Source: Haloterrigena turkmenica DSM 5511 (GTDB lineage: Archaea; Halobacteriota; Halobacteria; Halobacteriales; Natrialbaceae). Taken from it: 64,000 nt of DNA. The stretch spans positions 310,001 to 374,000 of the forward strand of contig NC_013745.1 in NCBI RefSeq assembly GCF_000025325.1, written 5' to 3'. Position numbers and translations under genes: made by a program. Shown here one piece after another: positions 20,031-28,417 of this stretch. Every line of letters starts with the position of its first letter. Within the stretch, counting starts at the first letter, position 1. The notes below the pieces were generated by a model. The model worked only from the letters and a program-made list of their open reading frames with translations, was not told where the DNA came from and made no database searches.

Positions 20031-20438
20031 TCGAGTGATTAAAATGATGCTGAGACAGGCGAACGCGATTCCAGTAAATCTCGTTATCGTAACATCGTCT
20101 CCGAGAATGACGATACCGAGGACGGCCGCGACGACGAAGTACATGGCACCGAGAGTAGAGACCAGTGTCGTTGACGCTTGGGAGAATCCGATGTACATCG
20201 AAATGAGGCCGATTCCAGCGAACAATCCAGCCGCGCTAGCAAGCAGCCCTCCTCTCGCAGTAACGGCGATCGACGCATCTGAAACGACGATAGATCCAAG
20301 TGCGAGAAGACCCGCTACGAGATACGTGATCGCGGCGGCAGTTCTCGGATCGATGGACTCCGACGCACCGTTGCCTAAGATTATCCAAATCCCCCACGAC
20401 GTCATTGTAATTAAGCCGAAGAAAATTCCCGAATCCAT
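20028..20438 (-). CDS. Small DMT-superfamily (EamA-like) membrane transporter
   Basis: About 136 aa with four hydrophobic helices: the FFGLITMTSWGIWIIL start, a second at about 40-60, a third containing GLISMYIGFSQAS, and a fourth AMYFVVAAVLGIVILGD with a tail helix. This is the half-size EamA type that works as a dimer. The start at 20438 aligns with the paralog at 30596-31009; ATG 20453 is an alternative. The gene sits exactly between two halves of a broken AlaX gene, and its stop overlaps the relic's sequence. The substrate is unknown. Confidence 0.75.
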   Translation of the reverse strand: MDSGIFFGLITMTSWGIWIILGNGASESIDPRTAAAITYLVAGLLALGSIVVSDASIAVTARGGLLASAAGLFAGIGLISMYIGFSQASTTLVSTLGAMYFVVAAVLGIVILGDDVTITRFTGIAFACLSIILITR

Positions 20439-20539
20439 TCCGATAAATCCCATCAGTGAGTTCTTCGTATCGCTATGTGAAGAAAACCCACGTGCATAAT
20501 GAAAGGTGTTTAAAAACCCGCTGCTGAAGGTTGTTGTTC

Positions 20540-21010
20540 CGTGTCTAAACAAGACCCGTCCCACGTGATATCCCGAGAGTTCCGGACTACCTCGTTTGCC
20601 ATTCGCTCGAACGTGATAGCGTTTACGTCGCCGGGATCGCGGTCAGTTTCGAAGTCTAAGCGAACGTTCTCCGATCCGATATCTAACCCGCCGTGTCCAG
20701 GGTCCTCGAACAGGGTTCGTTCCGCACCGTACACCAAGTGACTCGCCGTCTGCGCTCGCGTGCAGTAGGTCTGGAACTCTTCGTCAATGCGACCCGTGAC
20801 GGCTTCTCCCACTTCGAAGTCAGGTTCGGTCGCGAGGGCGTGGATGGTTCTCCGTTTCGTTTTTGTACGTCGGTGACGTCGATACCGTTCAGAGTCGCGC
20901 TGTCGGCCGGTTACCCGCCCACCTCCGGGTAGAAATACGGCCAGTCTAAACGGACCGCGCGACCGGCAACGGAACGAACAGCCGCCTCGAACTCGGTCAC
21001 GTATGTCGCG
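20540..21010 (-). pseudogene. Alanyl-tRNA editing protein (AlaX-type), N-terminal relic
   Basis: Minus-strand pieces read AVRLDWPYFYPEVGG, then a stop where the family has GGQPAD, then PADSATLNGIDV. After a frameshift comes EPDFEVGEAVTGRIDEEFQT, YCTRAQTASHLVYGAE, DIGSENVRLDFE and VVRNSRDITWD. The editing-site HxxxH of intact AlaX is altered; THTASH-like TASHLVY remains. Homology stops near 20545, where the DMT transporter region begins, and resumes at about 20030. Confidence 0.72.
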
Positions 21011-21097
21011 GCAATCCCAGATAACGAATCGCGGTGTTCCGAAAAACGGAGCTACATACTCGATCGGATGAGTCCCCTCTCTGGCGTTTCAGACCAG

Positions 21098-22108
21098 TTA
21101 TGAGTTATAGGCCTCCTGGGCGAGCTGGTGGAAGCGGTGGACGGTGTGTTCGTTGGGGCCGAGCTGAGCCTGGGCGAGCGCGCCCGTTCTGAGCCCTTCC
21201 CACTGACGTTCGACCAGTTCGAAGTCCTCTTCCTGGAGCTGGCGGCTCGTGCGAACGAACTCGCGCTCCTCCTCGGAGAGCTCGCTGTCGCGGAAGTAGT
21301 AGTCCGCGATCAGTCGGAAGCGATCGGTGTCGATCGGGTCGATGATGTAGGTGCCGTAGCCGTCGGCGGTGCCGTACATGTTGACCGTGAAGTTCGGCCA
21401 GAAGTAATGGAACTGCGCCTCGTGTTCGTCGTGGATCCGCATCTCGTCGTCGACGTCCTGGGCGTGCGTGTAGTGGAGCACCCAGTGGTAGTCGTTGACC
21501 TCGAGTTCGGAGTCGTTGAGCGAGATGCCCTTGATCCAGTCCTGGTGGTTGGCCTGACAGTGGTCGCACTCCGAGTAGTTGCTCGCGAACACCTTCCAGT
21601 TGCACTCGACCTCCGAGACGATTCGGGTGGCGTGTTCGTACTCCCCAAGGGGCAGCGCCTCGAGGCGGTCTTTCATCACGCCGGCCTGCTCGGCCAGCGG
21701 CATCGGATCCTCCTGCAGGTTGACGAACTGCAGCGGACCGATGCTGTCGACGTGCACCGACTCCACGTCGGCGAGCTCGTCCGGATCGACGCGTCCGGGA
21801 TCGGTCATCGGCGCGTCCTCGAGGAGCGCGTCGCCGTCGCGAGCGGAGAAGTTCTCCACGGCGCGGACGTCACCGTCGTCGTCTCGAGCGATGATGAGGT
21901 CGCGGCCGCCGATGGTCCGCGTGAAGTATTGGCCGGGCTCACTGATGCTGTTAGCGTGGCCGGCGTAGACCCAGTACTGCCCGAATATCTTCTCTTTTTC
22001 CATCTCGAAGACGTCGTCGTCGGTGAAGTACCGGGCCGGTAGCGCGTTCGTCTTCTCCGTGATGTCTGCGCTCACTGCCTCGGTCTGGTTTTGGTTCCAT
22101 TGCGTCAT
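21098..22108 (-). CDS. Rieske-type oxygenase paralog lacking the Rieske cluster ligands
   Basis: 336 aa, with a start at ATG 22108 that aligns with the intact copy at 32549-33682. The C-terminal catalytic half keeps the mononuclear-iron motif NYSECDHCQANH and differs from the intact copy by about four residues over some 210. The N-terminal part is only moderately similar: the CAHRGS motif is FSARDGD here, and about 41 residues containing the second pair CPYH are deleted. No [2Fe-2S] cluster can form in the usual way. It may be a broken duplicate repaired over its 3' half, a subunit that borrows electrons from the intact paralog in a mixed trimer, or a pseudogene without stops. The reading frame is open throughout. 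Confidence 0.85.
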   Translation of the reverse strand: MTQWNQNQTEAVSADITEKTNALPARYFTDDDVFEMEKEKIFGQYWVYAGHANSISEPGQYFTRTIGGRDLIIARDDDGDVRAVENFSARDGDALLEDAPMTDPGRVDPDELADVESVHVDSIGPLQFVNLQEDPMPLAEQAGVMKDRLEALPLGEYEHATRIVSEVECNWKVFASNYSECDHCQANHQDWIKGISLNDSELEVNDYHWVLHYTHAQDVDDEMRIHDEHEAQFHYFWPNFTVNMYGTADGYGTYIIDPIDTDRFRLIADYYFRDSELSEEEREFVRTSRQLQEEDFELVERQWEGLRTGALAQAQLGPNEHTVHRFHQLAQEAYNS

Positions 22109-22635
22109 ACAGTAGCACAATTGAGGGCATTACGAAAAAGCGTTAACCAGTTATATAGAATCCCATTATATGTCCGGTTTCCAGATCCGGATAGCGGATC
22201 ACTCTGCGACATCGATTTGACCTTCTCGAGCCAGCGACTCGCCGCTTTACGCGCTCGAAGCGCTGCGATACCCCGACAACGAGAAGTCGAACATGATAGG
22301 GGCCGAATCATCAGTATACTGAACCGGTGCCGCGCCGGCGGAACCGAGCGGAAGATCAGGAGAACTGATCGACCCGTTTCCGTCTTTGAAGGTGTCCACG
22401 ATCATACTGATGACGCAGTTACCGAAGCCCCCGAGGTTACAGTGGGGGTCGACGTCTGCCTCGACCTGTCGCGGCCGGCCTCGTCAAGAAATCGTTCGCA
22501 AATCTCCGACGGAGGCTGGCCCACCCGTCTGCTAGTCCCAGAGCGTCGCGTTTGCTGCTATCAACGGTCCGGTATAACGACCCGTCATTTAGCACCCCCA
22601 CGTTTATCATGTGCTGAGTTGGCACAAATCGTGAG
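22109..22635. other. Intergenic upstream of the Rieske-less paralog
   Basis: A TATA-like TTATATAGAA lies at 22148-22157, oriented so it could serve the minus-strand gene. No gene was recognised in the rest. Confidence 0.5.
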
Positions 22636-22737
22636 ATGCGATGTCCGAACTGCGAACAGACGGTGGTCGAACCGTACGGACGATCCACGCCGATGTGCGA
22701 TCACTGCGGGCACGTGCCGAATCTCGGAGCGGATTGA
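22636..22737 (+). CDS. Candidate zinc-finger micro-protein (33 aa)
   Basis: The frame starts at ATG 22636 and reads MRCPNCEQTVVEPYGR, then STPMCDHCGHVPNLGAD, then TGA. It has two CxxC knuckles 13 residues apart, as in the small one-domain zinc-finger proteins found in many haloarchaea. An AT-rich block, GTTTATC at 22599-22605, about 31 bp upstream, could be its TATA box. It is free-standing, with no neighbours on the same strand. The function of such proteins is mostly unknown; nucleic-acid binding is plausible. Confidence 0.55.
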   Translation: MRCPNCEQTVVEPYGRSTPMCDHCGHVPNLGAD

Positions 22738-23775
22738 TGATCGACTCGCGGTGAACGTATCGGAAAACAGTCGCGACTGCGCGTAGATGCGTAGTTAGCA
22801 ACCGGTGTCTGCTGTAAGTCCGAATTACGTCGGAAGCGATGAGATGGTGACGATTGACAGCACCTGATACTGTCGTCTTTCAGTCTGCCCGGGATGAGGG
22901 GGAAAGAGAATCGTCCGGCTTCCGTCGTGTCCGATCGGTACCGCCGCATTTACGCGAGATTCTCGCGAAACGAGAGCGTGAAACACAACACCTTAGAATA
23001 CATACCTTTCGTTGATGGTGCACGATATCTCGGGACCACGTTTCCAAACGGAACTCCGACTTCGGCGCAAAAGAGGCGGAAACAGAACTGCTGCCAGATA
23101 CGTACGATCACGGATGAACGACGTGATATCGCCCGCACTTTTCGAATGCGTAAAAGTAGACGGTGGGATCGCAGTCCCGGTGTCGCAGCTCGCCGCGATC
23201 TGGCAGGCTACCACGACCTCAGTGGCCCCCTTTCGGACGCTACAGTTCGGTACGTGATGTCAGGACTCAGCGGCAGATAATGGCCTATCGCGCCGATGAG
23301 AGGAGGACCCGTATGTATCGGTCTCGGCACTGAGATGGCGGGCGTAAACGCAGTGATTACAAACGTACGTGTGTAATTGACTGGCCGAGGAGAACCGACG
23401 TACCGTAGTCGGACGGAAGAGACAACCGTACGCGAGGCCGGTTAACGAATCTGAAAATAGAATCCGAGAGAAGAGCGCAGTGTCGCCCGGCGACTGTTCG
23501 GCCCGCTCCTCGACGCTCGATTCAACGCTGTGATTGGCGAGCGGGTCTCGGGACCGGGAGCTACCCATATTTAGGTGGTATCACGGTGCTTTCGGTCGAT
23601 CATGACGTCATGTCACCAACTGCGAACGAACGACGGACGATTTCGAATATATGAATGGTATGATTCCCTATGAATTGTGGATCGTCGAAATGCTGAGATA
23701 ACAGTCCCAGGTCCGCCGATGGGTACTCTGAGAAGTGAAATTCGAGCTGGCGTTTCGATTTGCGAAATTCTTAAT
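22738..23775. other. Long gene-poor region
   Basis: About 1 kb in which I recognise no gene. Open frames on both strands (for example 22894-23280 and 23260-23568) are rich in Arg/Ser and lack the acidic bias of the real proteins nearby. It may be decayed sequence. Confidence 0.5.
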
Positions 23776-23795
23776 TGTCATGGCATGTATTGACA
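23776..23795. promoter_or_regulatory. Inverted repeat upstream of IclR gene, candidate operator
   Basis: Arms TGTCA (23776-23780) and TGACA (23791-23795) are separated by 10 bp, ending about 10 bp before the IclR start. It could be an autoregulatory site. The arms are short, so this is tentative. Confidence 0.35.
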
Positions 23796-23804
23796 TTTCA
23801 CATG

Positions 23805-24608
23805 ATGGACCGACCGAAGGATCCGACATTGAAAACGACCGCCCGCTCGCTGGCGTTGATCGATCGAATACAGGAACGCGGCGGTGCGAACCTCCCCCAG
23901 CTCGCCGAGGATCTATCGCTCGCTAAAAGCACGGTATACAAGCACGTGAGTACCCTGTACGAATGCGGCTATTTGGTAAAAGAAGGCGACGAATACCACA
24001 TCGGTCCGAAATTCCTCGACCTGGGCGAACACGCCCGGAGCCGAAAGGTGGGCTACCAGTTCGCGGACGACGCCGTGAGAGAACTGACGGACGCAACCGA
24101 CGAAGAGGTCGATTTCGTGATCGAGGACCACGGCCGCGTCGTCACAATCTCGGAATCGTACCATAAGTGGGTGAAGCACCCCGACGAAAGCGATTCGAAT
24201 CGCTACCGTGCCCGAATGGGGACGTATTACCACATGCACGCTACCGCGTCCGGGAAAGCGATTCTCGCCGAACTGCCCCGGGAGCGTACCGAAGCGATCC
24301 TCGATCGGTGGGGACTACCGGCGAACACGGACAATACGATTACCGATCACCGGGCCTTCTTCGAGGAACTCGAGCGCGTCGACGATCGGGGATACGCGAT
24401 CGACGACGAGGAATTCACTGCGGGACTGCGCAGCGTCGGGATGGCGGTCGACCGACCGGACGGCCCTCCCATCGGTGCTATGAGCGTCTCGGGACCGAGC
24501 TACCGCATTACCGATGAGGTAATCGACCAAAATATCGTGCCGGTGCTCGAGCGGACCGTCGAATCGTTCGAACGACGGTTGGCGAACGACCGTAGTGACG
24601 GTCCGTAG
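23805..24608 (+). CDS. IclR-family transcription regulator
   Basis: About 267 aa. An N-terminal winged helix (TTARSLALIDRIQERGG, then LAEDLSLAKSTVYKHVSTLY) is followed by the IclR effector-binding domain (about 80-260), with the typical HMHATASGKAILAELP and FTAGLRSVGMAV segments. Starts at 23775, 23802 and 23805 are in frame; 23805 is preferred because the longer form would bury the inverted repeat and lacks family-like sequence. It lies upstream of, and reads towards, the alcohol and aldehyde dehydrogenase genes, so it is the likely regulator of the choline-type oxidation genes. The effector is unknown. Confidence 0.88.
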   Translation: MDRPKDPTLKTTARSLALIDRIQERGGANLPQLAEDLSLAKSTVYKHVSTLYECGYLVKEGDEYHIGPKFLDLGEHARSRKVGYQFADDAVRELTDATDEEVDFVIEDHGRVVTISESYHKWVKHPDESDSNRYRARMGTYYHMHATASGKAILAELPRERTEAILDRWGLPANTDNTITDHRAFFEELERVDDRGYAIDDEEFTAGLRSVGMAVDRPDGPPIGAMSVSGPSYRITDEVIDQNIVPVLERTVESFERRLANDRSDGP

Positions 24609-24933
24609 CGGGCCGAACGCGGCGCGTCGGAAAGCGTCGGCGTTCTCCGGCGGATCGAACGCGACTCCGCTCCCGAGACGATCGGCTCGCGAAGTCGGTG
24701 ATCGACGCTACTCGAGGCCCGTTTCCACATTCGAAACGCATCAGAATAGGAACTATTCAGTTGCCGAACATGAATTGTTTAGGCGGCTAACGGGGAGGTC
24801 AGAACCGAGAGCACCTCCTCGATCGATCAGGGGACCGGTAGTGCGACCGGCGGATCGATCCGCCGCGAGCGGGGCCCAGCCGATCACACGGACGCGGACA
24901 CGACGTTCGCGAAATCGCGACTGGGTGTGACCT
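24609..24933. other. Intergenic between IclR and the alcohol dehydrogenase unit
   Basis: No gene seen. The short AT-rich block at 24746-24780 holds no clear operator. Confidence 0.45.
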
Positions 24934-24950
24934 GACACTAAGATTTATAT
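24934..24950 (+). promoter_or_regulatory. Promoter box GACACTAAGATTTATAT
   Basis: A TATA element (TTTATAT) preceded by a purine-rich BRE-like stretch. It lies 27-33 bp before ATG 24977, the spacing of a leaderless haloarchaeal transcript. Almost the same box, GATACTAAGATATAT, precedes the aldehyde dehydrogenase gene. Confidence 0.6.
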
Positions 24951-24976
24951 ACTGTAATATGGAATCCTCGGTTGGA

Positions 24977-25081
24977 ATGCGAGAGAAAGACACTCATGCG
25001 GACCGAGAGACGTCCATAAACGGTACGGCCACGGAATCGCCCGGCATTCTCGACGCGAAACGCGAGGGTGAGCGCCGATGA
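24977..25081 (+). CDS. Short ORF translationally coupled to the alcohol dehydrogenase
   Basis: A 34-aa frame (MREKDTHADRETSINGTA and onward) whose TGA overlaps the dehydrogenase ATG as ATGA at 25078-25081. Its ATG is at the position where a leaderless transcript from the 24944-24950 TATA box would begin. The peptide is hydrophilic with no recognised domain. It may be a leader that couples translation, a micro-protein, or a chance frame. Confidence 0.45.
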   Translation: MREKDTHADRETSINGTATESPGILDAKREGERR

Positions 25082-26277
25082 GCCTCGGCGACTACACGCT
25101 CACCTTCCCGATCTGGGTCGAATTCGGGAACGGGTCCAGCGAGAACATCGGATCGATCGTCGATTCTCAGGGCTGGGAGAAGGCACTGATCGTCACGGAT
25201 CAGGGGATCCTCGACGCCGGCTTGGTTGACGGGATCCAAACGTCGCTCACTGCCGAAGGCATCGAATACGCTACCTACGACGGAGTCGAGCCCAACCCGA
25301 CGGCCGGGATGGTCGACGAAGCGACCGAACTGTTGGAGAGAGAGGGATGTGACTTCATCGTCTCCGTCGGCGGCGGAAGTTCGATCGACGTCGGAAAGGG
25401 CGCGTCGCTGATGGCGACCAATCCGGGAGAGATCGCCGATTACGAAGTGACGTCGGCCGAGGAGGTAATGGAGGAACCGATCGAGAACCACCCCCTCCCG
25501 CTGGTGACGGTACCGACGACCGCCGGAACCGGCAGCGAGGTCGACTACTGGGCCGTTATCACCGACGAAGAACGCGAGTTCAAGATGGCCCTCGGCCAAT
25601 CGCCGCTGTACCCGGGCGGACCGTACCTGGGCGCCGAAATATCGCTGGTCGATCCCGCCCTGACGGAGACGCTACCGCCGAGACAGACCGCCGCGACCGG
25701 TTTCGACGCCTTCTCCCACGCGCTCGAGAATCACGTGTCGTCCGCCCGCCCGCCCCTCGTCGAACCGCTGACCAAACACGTGATGGGACTCGTCTCGGAA
25801 CACCTCCCCGCCGCCTACGAGGACGGTGAGCTGGAGGCGCGCGAGCAGATGATGTTCGGCTCTCACGTGGCGGGGATCTGCGAGAACTTCGCCGGATTCG
25901 GAGCGATCCACTCCCTGGCCGAAACGACCGGCGGAATGTATCCCGAAATTCCACACGGTGAGGCCATCGCCGCGTACACCCCCGCAGTGATGCGATACAA
26001 CATCGAAGCCGTTCCCGGACGATACGCCGAAGTCGCCGAAGCGATGGACGTGGACGTTTCCGGGTTATCCGACGAGGAGGCCGCGAGGGAAGCGGTGGAC
26101 GCCGTAGAGGACCTCATCGACAGGGTCGACCTCCCCTCGAGCCTCCGCGAACTCGGCGTCGCGGAGGACGATCTCCCCGCGATCGCGGAGAAGTCGTTGG
26201 ACACGATCGAGATCCACGACAACCCCCGAGACGCGGACGCCGACGACCTCTTGGAAGTCGCTCGGGACGCGTACTGA
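25078..26277 (+). CDS. Iron-containing (type III) alcohol dehydrogenase, possible choline dehydrogenase
   Basis: A 399-aa Fe-ADH with NAD-binding SVGGGSSIDVGKG and TTAGTGSEV. The metal ligands lie in GFDAFSHALENHV, GAIHSLAETTGG and IPHGEAIA. It oxidises an alcohol to an aldehyde in the cytoplasm. An aldehyde dehydrogenase of betaine-aldehyde type and a BCCT carrier follow on the same strand and an IclR regulator precedes, so choline to betaine aldehyde is a reasonable substrate guess. Bacterial choline oxidation usually uses BetA or type III BetB-linked enzymes, so this is inference. The start overlaps a short upstream ORF. Confidence 0.9.
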   Translation: MSLGDYTLTFPIWVEFGNGSSENIGSIVDSQGWEKALIVTDQGILDAGLVDGIQTSLTAEGIEYATYDGVEPNPTAGMVDEATELLEREGCDFIVSVGGGSSIDVGKGASLMATNPGEIADYEVTSAEEVMEEPIENHPLPLVTVPTTAGTGSEVDYWAVITDEEREFKMALGQSPLYPGGPYLGAEISLVDPALTETLPPRQTAATGFDAFSHALENHVSSARPPLVEPLTKHVMGLVSEHLPAAYEDGELEAREQMMFGSHVAGICENFAGFGAIHSLAETTGGMYPEIPHGEAIAAYTPAVMRYNIEAVPGRYAEVAEAMDVDVSGLSDEEAAREAVDAVEDLIDRVDLPSSLRELGVAEDDLPAIAEKSLDTIEIHDNPRDADADDLLEVARDAY

Positions 26278-26494
26278 TCGTCGCGAATCGCGAAACGCAG
26301 CCGATCGAGGGACCGGTGGTGCATCGGTTTCGATGGAAGCGACGGGCAGTTCCGAACGGACGCGACTGCATCGGCCACACCCCTCCGTCGCGGCGTCGGT
26401 CATCGGTAGTCTCATCGATCATCGGGAACGGTGCGGCAGGGGGTTTCGTTCGCGGCTCCGATTTTCGAACTCGAAGCTCTAGCGTCGATGAGCC

Positions 26495-26509
26495 GATACT
26501 AAGATATAT
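26495..26509 (+). promoter_or_regulatory. Promoter box GATACTAAGATATAT
   Basis: A TATA element 30-36 bp before the aldehyde dehydrogenase ATG at 26539. It shares the ACTAAGAT core with the promoter at 24934, which suggests joint control of the two dehydrogenases. Confidence 0.6.
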
Positions 26510-26538
26510 GAAGGATGGTAACAAACCACTTCCTGTAA

Positions 26539-28059
26539 ATGGCATCAGAGACTGTTAGCGGCCAGTTACGGGAGAATCACGCGGAAGCCAGAGACCGGGT
26601 CGAGGATATCAGCACGTTCGACTCGTGGATAGACGGATCTCGATACGAGACCGACGAGGTCGTCGAGACCACCGATCCCGTCGTCGGTGAACCGATCACC
26701 GCGATTCCGCGCTGCGGCTCGAGTGAGGTCGATACGGCAGTCGACGCCGCGTGGAGAGCGTTCGACGAGGAGTGGTCGGAGACGACCCCTGCCGAACGAT
26801 CTCGGCGCATGTTCGAATGGATCGACGTGCTCCGCGATCACGTCGACGAGCTGGCGTTCCTGGAGTGCGTAGACACCGGGAAGCCGATGTCGCAGGCTCG
26901 AGGAGAGGTCGAAGGGGCGATCGGAACCTTAGAATACTACGCGTCGATCTGTCAGGGCCAGAGTCAGGACGGGAGACAGGTGTCTACGTCCGAGGATCTG
27001 CACCTCTACACGCGGAAGGAGCCTTACGGCGTGGTCGGACAGATCACGCCGTGGAACTTCCCGGTCTGGGCGGCCGCGTGGAAGCTCGGGCCCGCGCTCG
27101 GGACGGGGAACGCGACCGTGCTGAAGCCGTCGGCCGAGGCCCCGCTGACGACGATCCGCATCGCCGAACTGTCCGAGGGTATCTTCCCGGACGGCGTGCT
27201 TAACGTCGTAACCGGGACCGGATCAGAGGCCGGCGGTGCGCTGACTGAACACGATCGGGTCCGCAAAATCTCGTTCACCGGCAGCGTCGGCGTCGGACAG
27301 CGAGTGATGCAGGCGGCCGCCGAAAACGTTGCCCCAGTTACGTTGGAGCTCGGCGGGAAGTCGCCGTTTATCGTGTTTCCCGACGCCGACTTGGAGAAGG
27401 CGGTTTCCGCCGTCGCCGACGGTATCTTTTACAGCACGGGGGAGATCTGTGACGCGTTCTCTCGAGCGATCGTTCACGAGAGCGTTCACGAGGAGTTCGT
27501 CGACCGGTTCGTCGAGAAGGCCGAGTCCTACACGCTCGGGGATCCGCTCGACGAGGAGACGACGATGGGACCGCTCACTACCGAGTCCCAGTACGAGACG
27601 GTCACGGAATACATCGACGTTGGTGAGAGTGAAGGCGCGACCCTGCTTACGGGCGGTGGACCGCCGGACGATTCCGATCTCCGGGACGGCTGGTTCGTCA
27701 AACCGACGGTGTTCGACGACGTGGAGAACGATATGCGCATCGCTCGGGAGGAAATCTTCGGGCCCGTACAGACGATCAACACGTTCTCCAGCTACGACGA
27801 GGCGATCGAACTCGCGAACGACACCGAGTTCGGGCTCGCAGCGGGCATCGCGACCGAGCGGACGTCCGTCGTCCACAACGCGGCGGCGGACATCGAAGCG
27901 GGGCTCGTGTACGTCAACGAGTACGGTCCGATCCTGCCGCAGGCTCCGTACGGCGGCTTCAAGGAGTCGGGTATCGGAAAAGATCTGGGCACGGAGGTGC
28001 TCGACCACTACCAGCAGACGAAATCGGTCTACGTCAATCTCGATGAGCCGGAACTCTGA
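26539..28059 (+). CDS. NAD(P)-dependent aldehyde dehydrogenase, betaine-aldehyde type
   Basis: A 506-aa ALDH. Motifs: GQITPWNFPVW, SFTGSVGVGQ, TLELGGKSPFIVF with the general-base Glu, the catalytic Cys in GEICDAFSR, EEIFGPV, and the C-terminal PYGGFKESGIGKDLG. The length and motifs match betaine-aldehyde and related dehydrogenases (BetB). It probably converts betaine aldehyde to glycine betaine after the Fe-ADH, although substrate choice in this family cannot be read reliably from sequence. It has its own promoter box and is followed by the BCCT carrier gene. Confidence 0.92.
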   Translation: MASETVSGQLRENHAEARDRVEDISTFDSWIDGSRYETDEVVETTDPVVGEPITAIPRCGSSEVDTAVDAAWRAFDEEWSETTPAERSRRMFEWIDVLRDHVDELAFLECVDTGKPMSQARGEVEGAIGTLEYYASICQGQSQDGRQVSTSEDLHLYTRKEPYGVVGQITPWNFPVWAAAWKLGPALGTGNATVLKPSAEAPLTTIRIAELSEGIFPDGVLNVVTGTGSEAGGALTEHDRVRKISFTGSVGVGQRVMQAAAENVAPVTLELGGKSPFIVFPDADLEKAVSAVADGIFYSTGEICDAFSRAIVHESVHEEFVDRFVEKAESYTLGDPLDEETTMGPLTTESQYETVTEYIDVGESEGATLLTGGGPPDDSDLRDGWFVKPTVFDDVENDMRIAREEIFGPVQTINTFSSYDEAIELANDTEFGLAAGIATERTSVVHNAAADIEAGLVYVNEYGPILPQAPYGGFKESGIGKDLGTEVLDHYQQTKSVYVNLDEPEL

Positions 28060-28263
28060 CGAGAGGGTTCGGAGAGACGGTGTCGTCGTGACTGACGAGA
28101 TGGTGACATCGCGGCGTGGTCGAGGAGACCGTCTCCGTCACCACTGACCGAAGGCGACGGAGGCGCCCGAGCGATCCCGAATACGAGAGACGGAACGCGG
28201 GACCGAATCCTCCGTCGTTCGCGCCGGAATCGCGTACGACGACGGTTCTCGTTTCGATATTTT
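28060..28263. other. Intergenic before the BCCT operator region
   Basis: No gene recognised. It leads into the palindromic operator candidate at 28264-28300. Confidence 0.45.
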
Positions 28264-28310
28264 GGTCGAATTTTTCGACCGAATCGTCGATATGGTCGAA
28301 AGGTATAAGT
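28264..28310 (+). promoter_or_regulatory. Palindromic operator candidate with TATA box
   Basis: A perfect palindrome with arms GGTCGAA (28264-28270) and TTCGACC (28274-28280) is followed by a third half-site GGTCGAA at 28294-28300. A TATA-like GGTATAAGT stands right after it at 28302-28310. Three copies of a 7-bp half-site next to a TATA box is how a repressor or activator site for the downstream carrier gene would look. Confidence 0.6.
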
Positions 28311-28351
28311 ATCGCTCCGTTGGGATAGCAGATGCACTGGTAATACATAAC

Positions 28352-28417
28352 ATGAGTCACGCATCGGACCGGGGATCGATTACGGAGACGTGTAGTTCCA
28401 CCATCGAAAAACAATGA
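28352..28417 (+). CDS. Short leader ORF coupled to the BCCT carrier
   Basis: A 21-aa frame (MSHASDRGSITETCSSTIEK and one Gln). Its TGA overlaps the carrier ATG as ATGA at 28414-28417. It lies between the TATA box and the carrier, so it would be translated first. No domain. It may be a coupling leader or coincidence. Confidence 0.35.
   Translation: MSHASDRGSITETCSSTIEKQ

Noticed and set aside
20510-20812. 100-aa minus-strand frame considered as an independent gene
   Set aside because: Its sequence is the middle of an AlaX editing domain, and the rest of the gene lies in other frames and beyond the DMT gene, so it is part of a relic.
22894-23280. 128-aa plus-strand frame in the gap before the first IclR gene
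   Set aside because: Basic, Arg/Ser-rich composition and no similarity noticed; overlapping frames on the other strand look equally random.
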